From positions 1 through 8,958 of the forward strand of contig QMRW01000049.1 of the NCBI GenBank assembly GCA_003650785.1: DNA of 8,958 bases, in the 5' to 3' direction. Positions 1 to 6,125 of this stretch are shown one piece after another. A program made the translations under genes and the position numbers. The notes beneath the pieces are model-generated. The model was given only the letters and a program-made list of their open reading frames with translations. It was not told where the DNA came from and ran no database searches. Origin of the DNA: Thermoprotei archaeon (GTDB lineage: Archaea > Thermoproteota > Thermoprotei > Thermofilales > B20-G17). Position 1 is the stretch's first letter; each line of letters starts with the position of its first letter.

Positions 1-627
1 AAATACTACTATGAAGTATTCCATGCTCGTAAATTAGCTCCAGTAGAGCTATGGTTAGAGAAGTGGGATACTAGAAAGTACTTCCAGGAGGCTAAACTCG
101 CCATAACAGTAGATGGCACTTGGTGCTGGAGAGAGAAATGGGGTCCAGGTATGCCCTACGAGATTCGAGATATAGAGAAGGTAGTAGGATACGCTCTCTT
201 CCCGGGTTCAGGAGCTCCCGGTGCGCCCAAGTACATAAGCTTGACAGGTGCCTACTGTTATGCTATATGGGCTAAGTCGAAACATAAAGATATAGCATGG
301 GAACTACTTAAAGAACTTGTAAAGCCTGAGTACATGGCTGAATGGGGTTATAGAACCTCCCACCTAGTAACAGCCGAGGATGCAATGATAGGAAAGTATG
401 CTGAAGATCCCTTCTTGAAATGGGCTGCAGAGGTACTGAAGCACAGTCTTCCAAAGCCCCTAATACCCGGAGTTAAGAAGTACTTAACCCTACTGAAAAG
501 GGTAGTGATAGACTACTTGCTACCCGAGGCAAAGACTCCTGAGGAATGTATGGACATATTTGCAGAGATGGCTACTAAGGAGCTAGGTGCGGATAAAGTA
601 AAAGCATTACCACCATATAAATTGTAG
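1..627 (+). CDS. ABC transporter solute-binding protein, family 1 (MalE-like), 5'-truncated by the window edge
   Basis: The frame is open from base 1 to a TAG stop, giving the last 208 residues of a protein whose start lies outside the window. It reads like the C-terminal half of a family 1 (maltose/sugar type) extracellular binding protein. An early segment near residues 35-45 (AITVDGTW) matches the family's 'A(M)xxxGxW' strand. It is followed by a Gly/Pro-rich stretch (GSGAPGAPKYISLTGAYCYAI) that resembles the hinge and ligand-cleft region, then by amphipathic helices typical of the C-terminal lobe. The protein would capture solute outside the cell and deliver it to the two permeases encoded directly downstream. 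The next gene starts 7 bases after its stop, which supports one operon. The signal peptide or lipobox cannot be seen, and the substrate cannot be told from this part. The binding-protein family is fairly sure; the specific sugar is unknown. Confidence 0.85.
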   Translation, partial: KYYYEVFHARKLAPVELWLEKWDTRKYFQEAKLAITVDGTWCWREKWGPGMPYEIRDIEKVVGYALFPGSGAPGAPKYISLTGAYCYAIWAKSKHKDIAWELLKELVKPEYMAEWGYRTSHLVTAEDAMIGKYAEDPFLKWAAEVLKHSLPKPLIPGVKKYLTLLKRVVIDYLLPEAKTPEECMDIFAEMATKELGADKVKALPPYKL

Positions 628-634
628 GGAGATC

Positions 635-1570
635 ATGCTAAAACTAATCAAATTTTTTTCATTATCGAATATATATAAACTGCTTCATAGAGTGCTGAGA
701 GATATTAAGAGTGGATTAATTGATATATACCTACCTCTGTTTCTCGTTCCAGCTCTTACTCTATTGATAGTATTTCAACTAATCCCTACTATATGGGCTA
801 TATGGTATAGTTTCACCGATATAGAACTTCTGGGAAGAAAGTTATTTGAATATAATTTTATAGGATTTGAAAACTATAGTGATCTTGGAGAAGATCCTAT
901 ATTCTGGAAGTCCATGAGTGTAACTATGGAGTACTGCATCTACTCATTGGTGATTCGATTTACAATAGGCCTGGCAGCAGCATTCTACATAACATCAAAA
1001 ATGCGTATCGCTAAGTATATAGTAGCTTTACTCCTACTACCCTATACTATTCCTGGAACAGTTATTCCCTACATATGGCTGAGTATGTTGGATACTAGGT
1101 ATGGTACTTTAAATAGACTACTTGCACTAGTGGGTCTTCCTCCTCAGAGTTGGGTCTACAGAAGGGCTATGGAGAGTGTCATAATGATCAACTGTTGGGC
1201 TGGATATATAATGGCAATGCTCATATTGGCATCAGCACTTAAAAGCATACCAGAAGAGTACTATGAAGTATGTGAAATATATGGAGCCTCTAGGTTATTT
1301 AGATTTCTCCATATAACACTACCACTGATAAAATATCCTCTCATACTATGTATTATTTTAATATTTAAAGAGGATATAGATGACTTCACCTATGTCTACA
1401 TGTTTACTGAAGGAGGCCCACACTATAGAACTGAACTCCTCTCACTATATGCATATCATAAGGCCTTTGCCTACTACGAACTTGGATATGGGTGTGCTGT
1501 AGGAGTAATTGTAGCGATAATAGTCTTCCTACTAACCCTAGCTCAGATAAAGTTATCTAGGATAGCATGA
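635..1570 (+). CDS. Carbohydrate ABC transporter permease, MalF/UgpA type
   Basis: This 311-residue integral membrane protein would be one half of the transport channel of a sugar importer. Hydrophobic segments lie near residues 32-52, 100-121, 126-149, 180-202, 232-246 and 287-306, giving about six membrane helices. The ATPase-coupling EAA loop is at about 207-231 (EVCEIYGASRLFRFLHITLP). It keeps the Glu and Gly and the I-x-LP ending but has EVC in place of EAA. The segment around 250-290, with FTEGGPHYRTELLSLYAYH and a following GYG, is the usual MalF-family signature before the last helix. ATG is chosen because GGGAGATC directly precedes it, a good Shine-Dalgarno sequence, and it lies 7 bases after the binding-protein stop. 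The partner permease follows after 9 bases. An N-terminal run of seven T's (653-659) lies in the first codons. The family is clear; the substrate is not. Confidence 0.92.
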   Translation: MLKLIKFFSLSNIYKLLHRVLRDIKSGLIDIYLPLFLVPALTLLIVFQLIPTIWAIWYSFTDIELLGRKLFEYNFIGFENYSDLGEDPIFWKSMSVTMEYCIYSLVIRFTIGLAAAFYITSKMRIAKYIVALLLLPYTIPGTVIPYIWLSMLDTRYGTLNRLLALVGLPPQSWVYRRAMESVIMINCWAGYIMAMLILASALKSIPEEYYEVCEIYGASRLFRFLHITLPLIKYPLILCIILIFKEDIDDFTYVYMFTEGGPHYRTELLSLYAYHKAFAYYELGYGCAVGVIVAIIVFLLTLAQIKLSRIA

Positions 1571-1579
1571 GGGGATATT

Positions 1580-2473
1580 ATGTACAAGGGTTTTTTGAAG
1601 AATATAACGGAACCAAGCCTCGAAGTACTTAGATACGTCATACTGATAGCAATGCTGTTCTACATACTTACTCCGTTAGTATGGTTGTTCATCACAACTT
1701 TTCATCCAAGAGGAGGCCCTTACCTAGAGATACCCGAAAAACCTACCCTAGAGAATTTTCTGATACTATTTGGAATAGTCAAGATGAGGGTTGGTGCTGC
1801 TGCTCATCCAGTGTACATGCATAAGTGGCTCTTAAATAGCTTTATAATAGCCATAACCACGATGATTATAGTGGTAGTACTGAGTGCTATGGCTGGATAT
1901 GCGCTATCGAGACTTAAGTTCAGAGGAAAAAGCATACTTATGGCATCACTCTTGATAATAGGCTTCATGCCTACAATAGCTAAACTCCTACCATTATATA
2001 AACTGTGTATAATGCTGGGCTTTATAAATAACTTAATAGGTGTGGCTATAGTAGTAGCATCGGGAGCGCTTCCAGTACAAATATGGATAATGAAGGGATT
2101 CTTTGATCATATACCCAGAGATCTAGAGGAACAAGCATGGATTTTCGGTTGCTCAAAGCTATCTGCACTATTTAGAGTGGTGATGCCGGCAGCGGGACCA
2201 GGACTTATGGTGGTAGCCTTTTTCAGTTTCTTAGCTGGATGGGGTAATTTTACAGTACCACTTATTCTGATAAGGACTGAGACTCTATTTCCAGTCTCCC
2301 TTGGTATAGCTTCAGTATTCTTACATCATCCAGGAGAAATAGGGCTAGCCGTAGAATACGGCCCTCTCTGTGCCCTCTCATTAATCTATGCTCTTCCATC
2401 AATCATATTGTACTATCTGACTAGAAGGTATTTAATGCACATTAAACTAGCAAGAATAGAGGTAGGTGTATAG
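1580..2473 (+). CDS. Carbohydrate ABC transporter permease, MalG/UgpE type
   Basis: This 297-residue membrane protein is the second half of the channel. Hydrophobic segments fall near residues 18-40, 84-108, 118-135, 150-170, 203-222 and 262-280. After the first helix comes a periplasmic-side loop with the pattern IPEKPTLENF (51-60), and later an NSFIIA segment (86-91); both are characteristic of MalG-type subunits. The EAA loop is near 178-203 (IPRDLEEQAWIFGCSKLSAL, then VVMP), with E184-Q185-A186 and G190 in the expected places. This loop docks on the ATPase. The ATG is preceded by GAGGGGAT (1569-1576), which overlaps the stop of the previous gene and suggests translational coupling. It pairs with the MalF-like permease upstream and the ATPase 2 bases downstream. 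The call is secure at family level. Confidence 0.92.
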   Translation: MYKGFLKNITEPSLEVLRYVILIAMLFYILTPLVWLFITTFHPRGGPYLEIPEKPTLENFLILFGIVKMRVGAAAHPVYMHKWLLNSFIIAITTMIIVVVLSAMAGYALSRLKFRGKSILMASLLIIGFMPTIAKLLPLYKLCIMLGFINNLIGVAIVVASGALPVQIWIMKGFFDHIPRDLEEQAWIFGCSKLSALFRVVMPAAGPGLMVVAFFSFLAGWGNFTVPLILIRTETLFPVSLGIASVFLHHPGEIGLAVEYGPLCALSLIYALPSIILYYLTRRYLMHIKLARIEVGV

Positions 2474-2475
2474 TT

Positions 2476-3567
2476 ATGGTAGAGATATTCCTTGAGAAAG
2501 CTACTAAGTATTTTGGAGATGTAAGAGCGATTGAAGATATTACATTAAAGATAAGGAGTAAAGAGCTGATGGTACTATTAGGTCCTTCTGGATGTGGAAA
2601 AACTACGACATTAAGACTAATAGCTGGACTTGAGAGATTAACTAGAGGAAAAATCTACATTGGAGATAGATTAGTTGATGATGCAGTCAAGTCATTTACT
2701 CCCCCGAGATACAGAAAGGTATCTATGGTATTCCAGAGTTATGCTCTATTTCCTCATATGAACGTCTATCAGAATATAGCTTTTCCTGCAGTATTAGCTA
2801 AGTGGTCGAAGAGTGACATCAGGAAAAGAGTTCTAGAACTTGCTGAAATGTTCGGTATAAAAGAATTATTGAATAGAAAGCCACATCAACTATCCGCTGG
2901 ACAGCAGCAAAGAGTGGCACTTGCAAGAGCACTTGTAATACAGCCTGAGATCCTCCTCTTAGACGAGCCACTTGCAAACCTAGATGCTAAGCTTAGGACT
3001 GCTGCTAGGGCTATGATCAAAAGACTACACCTGAAGTTTGGTTGTACCACAGTTTATGTAACTCATGACCAAATAGAGGCCATGGCAGTAGCTGATAGAA
3101 TAGCAGTACTGAATGAGGGAATACTACAACAAGTAGGATCGCCCGACGAACTATACACTAAACCAGCAAACACCTTCATAGCAGACTTCATAGGGAGTCC
3201 ATCTATGAATATTGTCGAATGCACATTCGACGAGGAAAAATCGATCTTAGATTTTGGGATATTTCATATTAAGGTTCCCGAAAATATAAGCAAGGCACTA
3301 AAAGGATGTTCTGATGTTATTTTTGGAGTGAGACCTGAGAGGATAGAGATATCTCCAAGCAGGATCCCAGATGGGGTTGAGATGGAAGTATATGTTGTAG
3401 AGCCATTAGGAGATAGAAATATAGTAACAGTTAGTAAGGGAGAGATAAGCTTTAAAGTAGTCACGCCCCCAACCTTCAAAGTAGATATAGGAACTACTGT
3501 ATGGTTGAAATTTAATATTAATGATATACATATATTTGATAAAAAGACAGGGAAAGCGATAATTTAG
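2476..3567 (+). CDS. Carbohydrate ABC transporter ATP-binding protein, MalK/UgpC type
   Basis: This 363-residue cytoplasmic ATPase powers the importer. Walker A is GPSGCGKTT at residues 36-44, the Q-loop is VFQSYALFPH with Gln87, and the signature is LSAGQQQR at 139-146. Walker B is ILLLDEP at 159-165 with catalytic Glu164, the D-loop follows at about 167-171 (ANLDA), and the H-loop is His197 in VTHDQIEAM. After residue 235 comes a TOBE-type regulatory domain, with GVRPERIEI (284-292) and VVEPLGD (307-313) as typical landmarks. The length matches MalK/UgpC proteins. The signature has Ala where most family members have a second Gly (LSGGQ). The start is two bases after the previous stop, and GGTAGGTG within the end of that gene provides a ribosome site. 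This appears to be the last gene of the operon, as a 265-base gap follows. Function is secure; substrate is unknown. Confidence 0.95.
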   Translation: MVEIFLEKATKYFGDVRAIEDITLKIRSKELMVLLGPSGCGKTTTLRLIAGLERLTRGKIYIGDRLVDDAVKSFTPPRYRKVSMVFQSYALFPHMNVYQNIAFPAVLAKWSKSDIRKRVLELAEMFGIKELLNRKPHQLSAGQQQRVALARALVIQPEILLLDEPLANLDAKLRTAARAMIKRLHLKFGCTTVYVTHDQIEAMAVADRIAVLNEGILQQVGSPDELYTKPANTFIADFIGSPSMNIVECTFDEEKSILDFGIFHIKVPENISKALKGCSDVIFGVRPERIEISPSRIPDGVEMEVYVVEPLGDRNIVTVSKGEISFKVVTPPTFKVDIGTTVWLKFNINDIHIFDKKTGKAII

Positions 3568-3704
3568 TAAAAAAATAAGTTCATGCTTCTAATTATAAAG
3601 TCATGTCAAATGCTATTATAAATTTGTTACTGAGCGGCCCAAGCTATCGAATTAATGCCATGAAAATACAGAATTCTTTCAAGATCAAGTTCTTTAATTT
3701 ACAC

Positions 3705-3724
3705 TAGAATCTATCCAGATTCTA
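3705..3724. repeat. Perfect inverted repeat upstream of the phosphatase-like gene
   Basis: The arms TAGAATCT and AGATTCTA are exact reverse complements separated by four bases (ATCC). It lies in the 265-base gap (3568-3832), about 70 bases before the next gene's TATA box and about 140 bases after the ABC operon. It could be an operator for a dimeric regulator or a weak RNA hairpin at the operon end. No run of T follows it on the + strand, so a terminator role is not supported. Nearby is the palindrome AGAATTCT (3670-3677), which shares the AGAAT/ATTCT core. The rest of the gap holds only short stop-riddled frames. Confidence 0.5.
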
Positions 3725-3792
3725 TGTCCGTAAAATACCAGCAAAATAAAAGCCTCATACTCAGGGATGACTGTATTATCTCTTGGAATATA

Positions 3793-3800
3793 TTTATATA
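3793..3800 (+). promoter_or_regulatory. Putative TATA box for the phosphatase-like gene
   Basis: TTTATATA lies 33 bases before the GTG start at 3833. With the usual archaeal spacing of about 26 bases this places transcription start near 3822 and gives a leader of about 11 bases. GTGAGAT at 3823-3829 may act as a ribosome-binding site within that short leader. This supports transcription separate from the ABC operon. Confidence 0.5.
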
Positions 3801-3832
3801 CATGTTAAGCGCTCCCATACTCGTGAGATAGA

Positions 3833-4678
3833 GTGTTACCCCTTAGTGAAGTAGACAGAGTACTACTCTCACATGCAAAATACGTATGGCAAGAGGCAAA
3901 TAGGCTCCTAAGAGAAGGGACTCCCTATAGAAAGTTTAAGCTATTTAAGAGAGAGTGGGAATTAGAACTCTATAATATACTTAGTGATCTACTCGGAGAG
4001 GTCTTTATACATGGTAAGGATTGCGGATTTGTAGGCGATAGTGGTTCTAGGTGGGTGTGTATATGTGATGTATTCGATGGCTCTAGGAACTTCTACGAAG
4101 GATTAAAGTACTACTCTTATAATGTAGCTCTAGCAAGGGATGATGATATAGTATATGCCCTTTGTGTAGATTTAGAGAACTTCGATATTTATAGAGCTGA
4201 AAGAGGTAAAGGTGCAACTCTCAATGGAGAGGACTTGACAAAGATATCTAGAGAATACCTTGAAAGCGGTGTGTCCAAGGGTATAGTATTGAGTTCAAAT
4301 ATGTCGATACCTGGACTACCCACAATGCATTTTAAATGTTCATCCCTAGAGCTCTGTGCACTAGCTAAAGGTGTTGCAGAGGTGCTAGTAGGTATTTCCT
4401 GGAACGAGGATATAGCGGCAGCTTACTTAATAGCACTAGAATCCGACCTTCAGATTCTCGATTGGAACTTCAAACCTATAAAACTCCCTACGAGATATAG
4501 AGAGAAACTTAGGTATATTGCTGGAAAAAGTGATAGAATAGAAAAATATTCAAATATACTTAGCTTCTTGAAAAAATGGATCACCATGGGAGTGAATATA
4601 ACCCTTATGACAGTTACACTAGGTATTTCAACAATAACATCACTAGTAGATACTCTAATGAATTATACACTACTATAG
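3833..4678 (+). CDS. Inositol-monophosphatase-fold (IMPase/FBPase superfamily) phosphatase-like protein, divergent
   Basis: This 281-residue protein aligns by motif with Mg-dependent inositol monophosphatases. DVFDGSRNF (79-87) replaces the DPIDGTxNF metal motif and keeps both Asp. ERGKGATLNGE (123-133) matches the 'GxGAxxNG' segment. WNEDIAAAYLI (190-200) matches the second motif W-D-x-A-A, with Asp193 as the likely ligand. The usual GEE metal site before the first motif reads G61-K62-D63, so the first Glu, a metal ligand in the family, is Lys. The DG-T threonine is Ser84. Residues after about 249, where the fold normally ends, form a weakly charged hydrophobic tail of about 32 residues. The GTG start is the first in frame, about 40 bases past a TATA box. 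Family members remove phosphate from inositol phosphates, fructose bisphosphate or PAP; the substrate here is open. Activity may be altered or lost. It follows the sugar importer but has its own promoter. Confidence 0.72.
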   Translation: MLPLSEVDRVLLSHAKYVWQEANRLLREGTPYRKFKLFKREWELELYNILSDLLGEVFIHGKDCGFVGDSGSRWVCICDVFDGSRNFYEGLKYYSYNVALARDDDIVYALCVDLENFDIYRAERGKGATLNGEDLTKISREYLESGVSKGIVLSSNMSIPGLPTMHFKCSSLELCALAKGVAEVLVGISWNEDIAAAYLIALESDLQILDWNFKPIKLPTRYREKLRYIAGKSDRIEKYSNILSFLKKWITMGVNITLMTVTLGISTITSLVDTLMNYTLL

Positions 4679-4889
4679 AACGTTCTAAATTGTACAAATG
4701 ATGTTGTATCCTAAATAATCGAACTACTAGTAGCTAGTGGATCAGTATTTGCCCTGTCCTTCGCTCGCTTTGATGTCCTAGGTATATGTTAAGTATCCTA
4801 CTGGTTGTTCCTCTAGACGAATGGTTCCTCTGAGCTTGGATATCGCTAGATCTATTCCTCCTAGGTAGTCTATACTCTTACCTGGATTG
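4679..4889. other. Intergenic gap between convergent genes, with decayed-looking sequence
   Basis: No confident gene or RNA is visible. On the - strand one frame is open for 39 codons (4897 down to 4781, then TAG) without a good start. It reads ...SIDYLGGIDLAISKLRG..., and after the stop the same frame continues for 11 codons to a TGA. I do not recognise it; it may be a remnant of a gene. TCCTAGGTA occurs twice (4776-4784 and 4859-4867), and each copy is followed about 20 bases later by a similar CTGG(A)TTGTT-like end, an imperfect direct repeat. A small stem TACAA/TTGTA around ATGATG occurs at 4694-4709. No convincing terminator was found for either flanking gene. Confidence 0.35.
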
Positions 4890-5402
4890 TTATAAAGTTA
4901 ATTTACTACCCCACTTTTCTGAGAATACTATATCCTCAAGTGTTCTTCTAGGTCTAGGAGGAGGACTTTCAGCAGGTACTCCTATAGGCAGTAGTGCAAT
5001 CACTCTATACTGTTCTGGTATGTTCAGTATTTCCTTCACTTTGTCCTCATTAAATGCTCCTATCCAACACGTTCCATAGCCTAGTTCAGTAGCGACTAAT
5101 ACCATGTGTTCCATGGCTATCATTATGTCTCTATCATGCCATCTAGGCGATCGACCAGGATCGGATACTCCAATTACTATAACATCAGCATCGGCTATAA
5201 ACATCTGATGTGCTGCAGCTTCAGCTAGCCTTCTCTTAGTACTCTCATCTCTGACTACAATGAAATACCAGGGTTGCCTGTTACCTGCGGAGGGAGCTAG
5301 TCTAGCTGCTTCAAGTATACTCCTAAGATCATCATCCTTTATATGTCCCGGACTATATCTTCTAATACTTCTCCTCTTCTTTATTACTTCCAGGACTTGC
5401 AT
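4890..5402 (-). CDS. Nitroreductase family protein (FMN-dependent NAD(P)H oxidoreductase)
   Basis: This compact 170-residue flavoenzyme is expected to be a cytoplasmic homodimer that binds FMN and reduces nitro or quinone-like compounds, or other small electron acceptors, using NAD(P)H. RRSIRRYSP (10-18) is the N-terminal FMN phosphate-binding motif. APSAGNRQPWYF (36-47) is the second flavin-contacting motif. DIMIAMEHMVLVATELGYGTCWIGAF (92-117) forms the long central helix and the following Gly-rich turn. LPIGVPAESP (138-147) and a C-terminal EDIVFSEKWG (156-165) complete the family pattern. The length is typical of small archaeal members. The ATG is chosen because a TATA-like box lies 27 bases upstream, so the mRNA is probably leaderless. 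It is a single gene between a convergent and a divergent neighbour. The physiological substrate cannot be inferred; such proteins are annotated broadly and some act in dehalogenation or cofactor metabolism. Confidence 0.9.
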   Translation of the reverse strand: MQVLEVIKKRRSIRRYSPGHIKDDDLRSILEAARLAPSAGNRQPWYFIVVRDESTKRRLAEAAAHQMFIADADVIVIGVSDPGRSPRWHDRDIMIAMEHMVLVATELGYGTCWIGAFNEDKVKEILNIPEQYRVIALLPIGVPAESPPPRPRRTLEDIVFSEKWGSKLTL

Positions 5403-5412
5403 ATTGGTTTAG

Positions 5413-5460
5413 TGATCATTATGCTATTTAAATGTACGCCTTGAAGTATGTAGATGATCA
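5413..5460. repeat. Pair of TGATCA palindromes flanking the nitroreductase TATA box
   Basis: AGTGATCATT (5411-5420) and, read on the other strand, ACTGATCATC (5453-5462) agree at 8 of 10 positions, and both centre on TGATCA. They are 42 bases apart, about four helical turns, with the TATA box between them. AGTGATC at 5411-5417 also pairs with GATCACT at 5465-5471. This arrangement suits a regulator binding on one face of the DNA, but a six-base palindrome pair can arise by chance. Confidence 0.3.
5425..5434 (-). promoter_or_regulatory. Putative TATA box for the nitroreductase gene
   Basis: On the - strand this reads CATTTAAATA, centred about 27 bases before the ATG. That spacing would make transcription start at or next to the start codon, giving a leaderless mRNA. 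Two TGATCA palindromes (5413-5418 and 5455-5460) lie on either side of it, 42 bases apart from start to start. Confidence 0.5.
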
Positions 5461-5616
5461 GTAGGATCACTCAAAAGAGGTTAAGAATACTATGAGCCTT
5501 TGATGAACTTAAAGGAGACATTGAACTTAGTGAAACCCAAGGGAATAACAGATCAATACTTAGAACCTATTAGTATTTATGAAGACTTATAGTCCTTGAG
5601 CTCTATTTTACTATGT

Positions 5617-5632
5617 TACAATACATATTGTA
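5617..5632. repeat. Inverted repeat upstream of the V4R-like gene promoter
   Basis: The arms TACAAT and ATTGTA are exact reverse complements around ACAT. The element ends about 22 bases before the TATA box at 5655-5662. It is a possible upstream operator or activator site. Its sequence differs from the second inverted repeat at 5676-5692. Confidence 0.4.
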
Positions 5633-5654
5633 CTCATGTTAAGATGTCAAAAAA

Positions 5655-5662
5655 CTTATAAG
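5655..5662 (+). promoter_or_regulatory. Putative TATA box for the V4R-like gene
   Basis: CTTATAAG, preceded by an A-rich stretch that could serve as BRE, is centred about 42 bases before the ATG at 5700. Standard spacing puts transcription start near 5684, inside the perfect inverted repeat at 5676-5692, and leaves a leader of about 16 bases. Confidence 0.55.
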
Positions 5663-5675
5663 TTACTCTTAAATT

Positions 5676-5692
5676 CACTATATGGTATAGTG
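5676..5692. promoter_or_regulatory. Perfect 7-3-7 inverted repeat over the predicted transcription start (possible operator)
   Basis: CACTATA and TATAGTG are exact reverse complements around TGG. The element begins 14 bases after the TATA box and covers the expected transcription start, the classic position for an archaeal repressor operator. Its right arm runs into GTGAG (5692-5696), the only candidate ribosome-binding site for the gene, so an RNA hairpin that hides this site is another reading. Confidence 0.5.
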
Positions 5693-5699
5693 TGAGAAT

Positions 5700-6125
5700 A
5701 TGAGGAGGGATACTTTAAATATTCCGAGGGTGCTTCTAGCAGAATCACTCAAGGAATTCAAGGAATGTTACGGTAGTTGTGCTGAGGCATTACTCTGGCA
5801 CTTAGGCAAAATATTGGGTAAGAAATATTTCGAGATGTTAAAAGAGGAGGGGAGAGAACCTAGGGACTTTAGAACAGCAGTTAAGAGATTGGAGGAGTTA
5901 GGAATTGGTGTATTTTCAATAAATACAGTAGATGGTGAACTGGGCATAAAGTCTAGTGAATTGGCTGAAACGGGCAATTTCATCACATTCATTCCAGGGA
6001 TTATATCTGGATTCCTAAGTGCAGTATTTGGCGTCAATATAAACGTTCCAGCACTCTCCATGACTAACAATATTGTGATAAGGATAGAGAAAGAGGTCAG
6101 GTTATATAGGCGTAGCTCAGTCTGA
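5700..6125 (+). CDS. Small V4R-like (4-vinyl reductase / Bet3-fold) domain protein
   Basis: This 141-residue soluble protein is recognised by pattern only. An N-terminal helix pair around 16-48 (YGSCAEALLWHLGKILGKKY) fits the V4R 'GxxAexLLyxxGrexG' helix. LEELGIGVFSI (64-74) fits the first strand after it. FIPGIISGFLSAVFGVNINV (97-116) fits the hallmark 'F..GflaGll..lfG..v.v' helix-strand segment. V4R domains bind small hydrophobic ligands or Zn and often serve as sensors. The Cys residues expected near the end of the domain are absent here (SMTNNIVIRIE instead), so a Zn site is unlikely. It stands alone, with its own TATA box and two inverted repeats. ATG is preceded by GTGAG only three bases away, so initiation may depend on a short leader. 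Its last 29 bases overlap the end of the opposite-strand TldD-family gene. The family call is moderate; the biological role is unknown. Confidence 0.55.
   Translation: MRRDTLNIPRVLLAESLKEFKECYGSCAEALLWHLGKILGKKYFEMLKEEGREPRDFRTAVKRLEELGIGVFSINTVDGELGIKSSELAETGNFITFIPGIISGFLSAVFGVNINVPALSMTNNIVIRIEKEVRLYRRSSV

Noticed and set aside
3264..3479. 71-codon frame on the - strand inside the ATPase gene
   Set aside because: It lies opposite the well-conserved TOBE region of the ATPase, has no family features and no promoter.
3568..3640. Terminator after the ABC operon
   Set aside because: There is an A-run (3569-3575) but no T-run on the coding strand and no GC-rich hairpin near the stop.
3833..4678. 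Reading the phosphatase-like gene as a member of the ABC operon
   Set aside because: A 265-base gap with its own TATA box separates it from the ATPase gene.
4690..4720. AATGATGT as a C box after the phosphatase gene
   Set aside because: The last base differs from the consensus and no D or D' box follows within 60 bases.
5455..5525. Possible C/D box guide RNA (GATGATC and TTGATGAAC look like C boxes)
   Set aside because: No CTGA D box is found at the needed distance from either, and the boxes do not match RTGATGA exactly.
5768..6070. 100-codon frame on the - strand inside the V4R-like gene
   Set aside because: It mirrors the + strand gene, shows no domain pattern and no ribosome site. The + strand reading has promoter elements and a V4R pattern.
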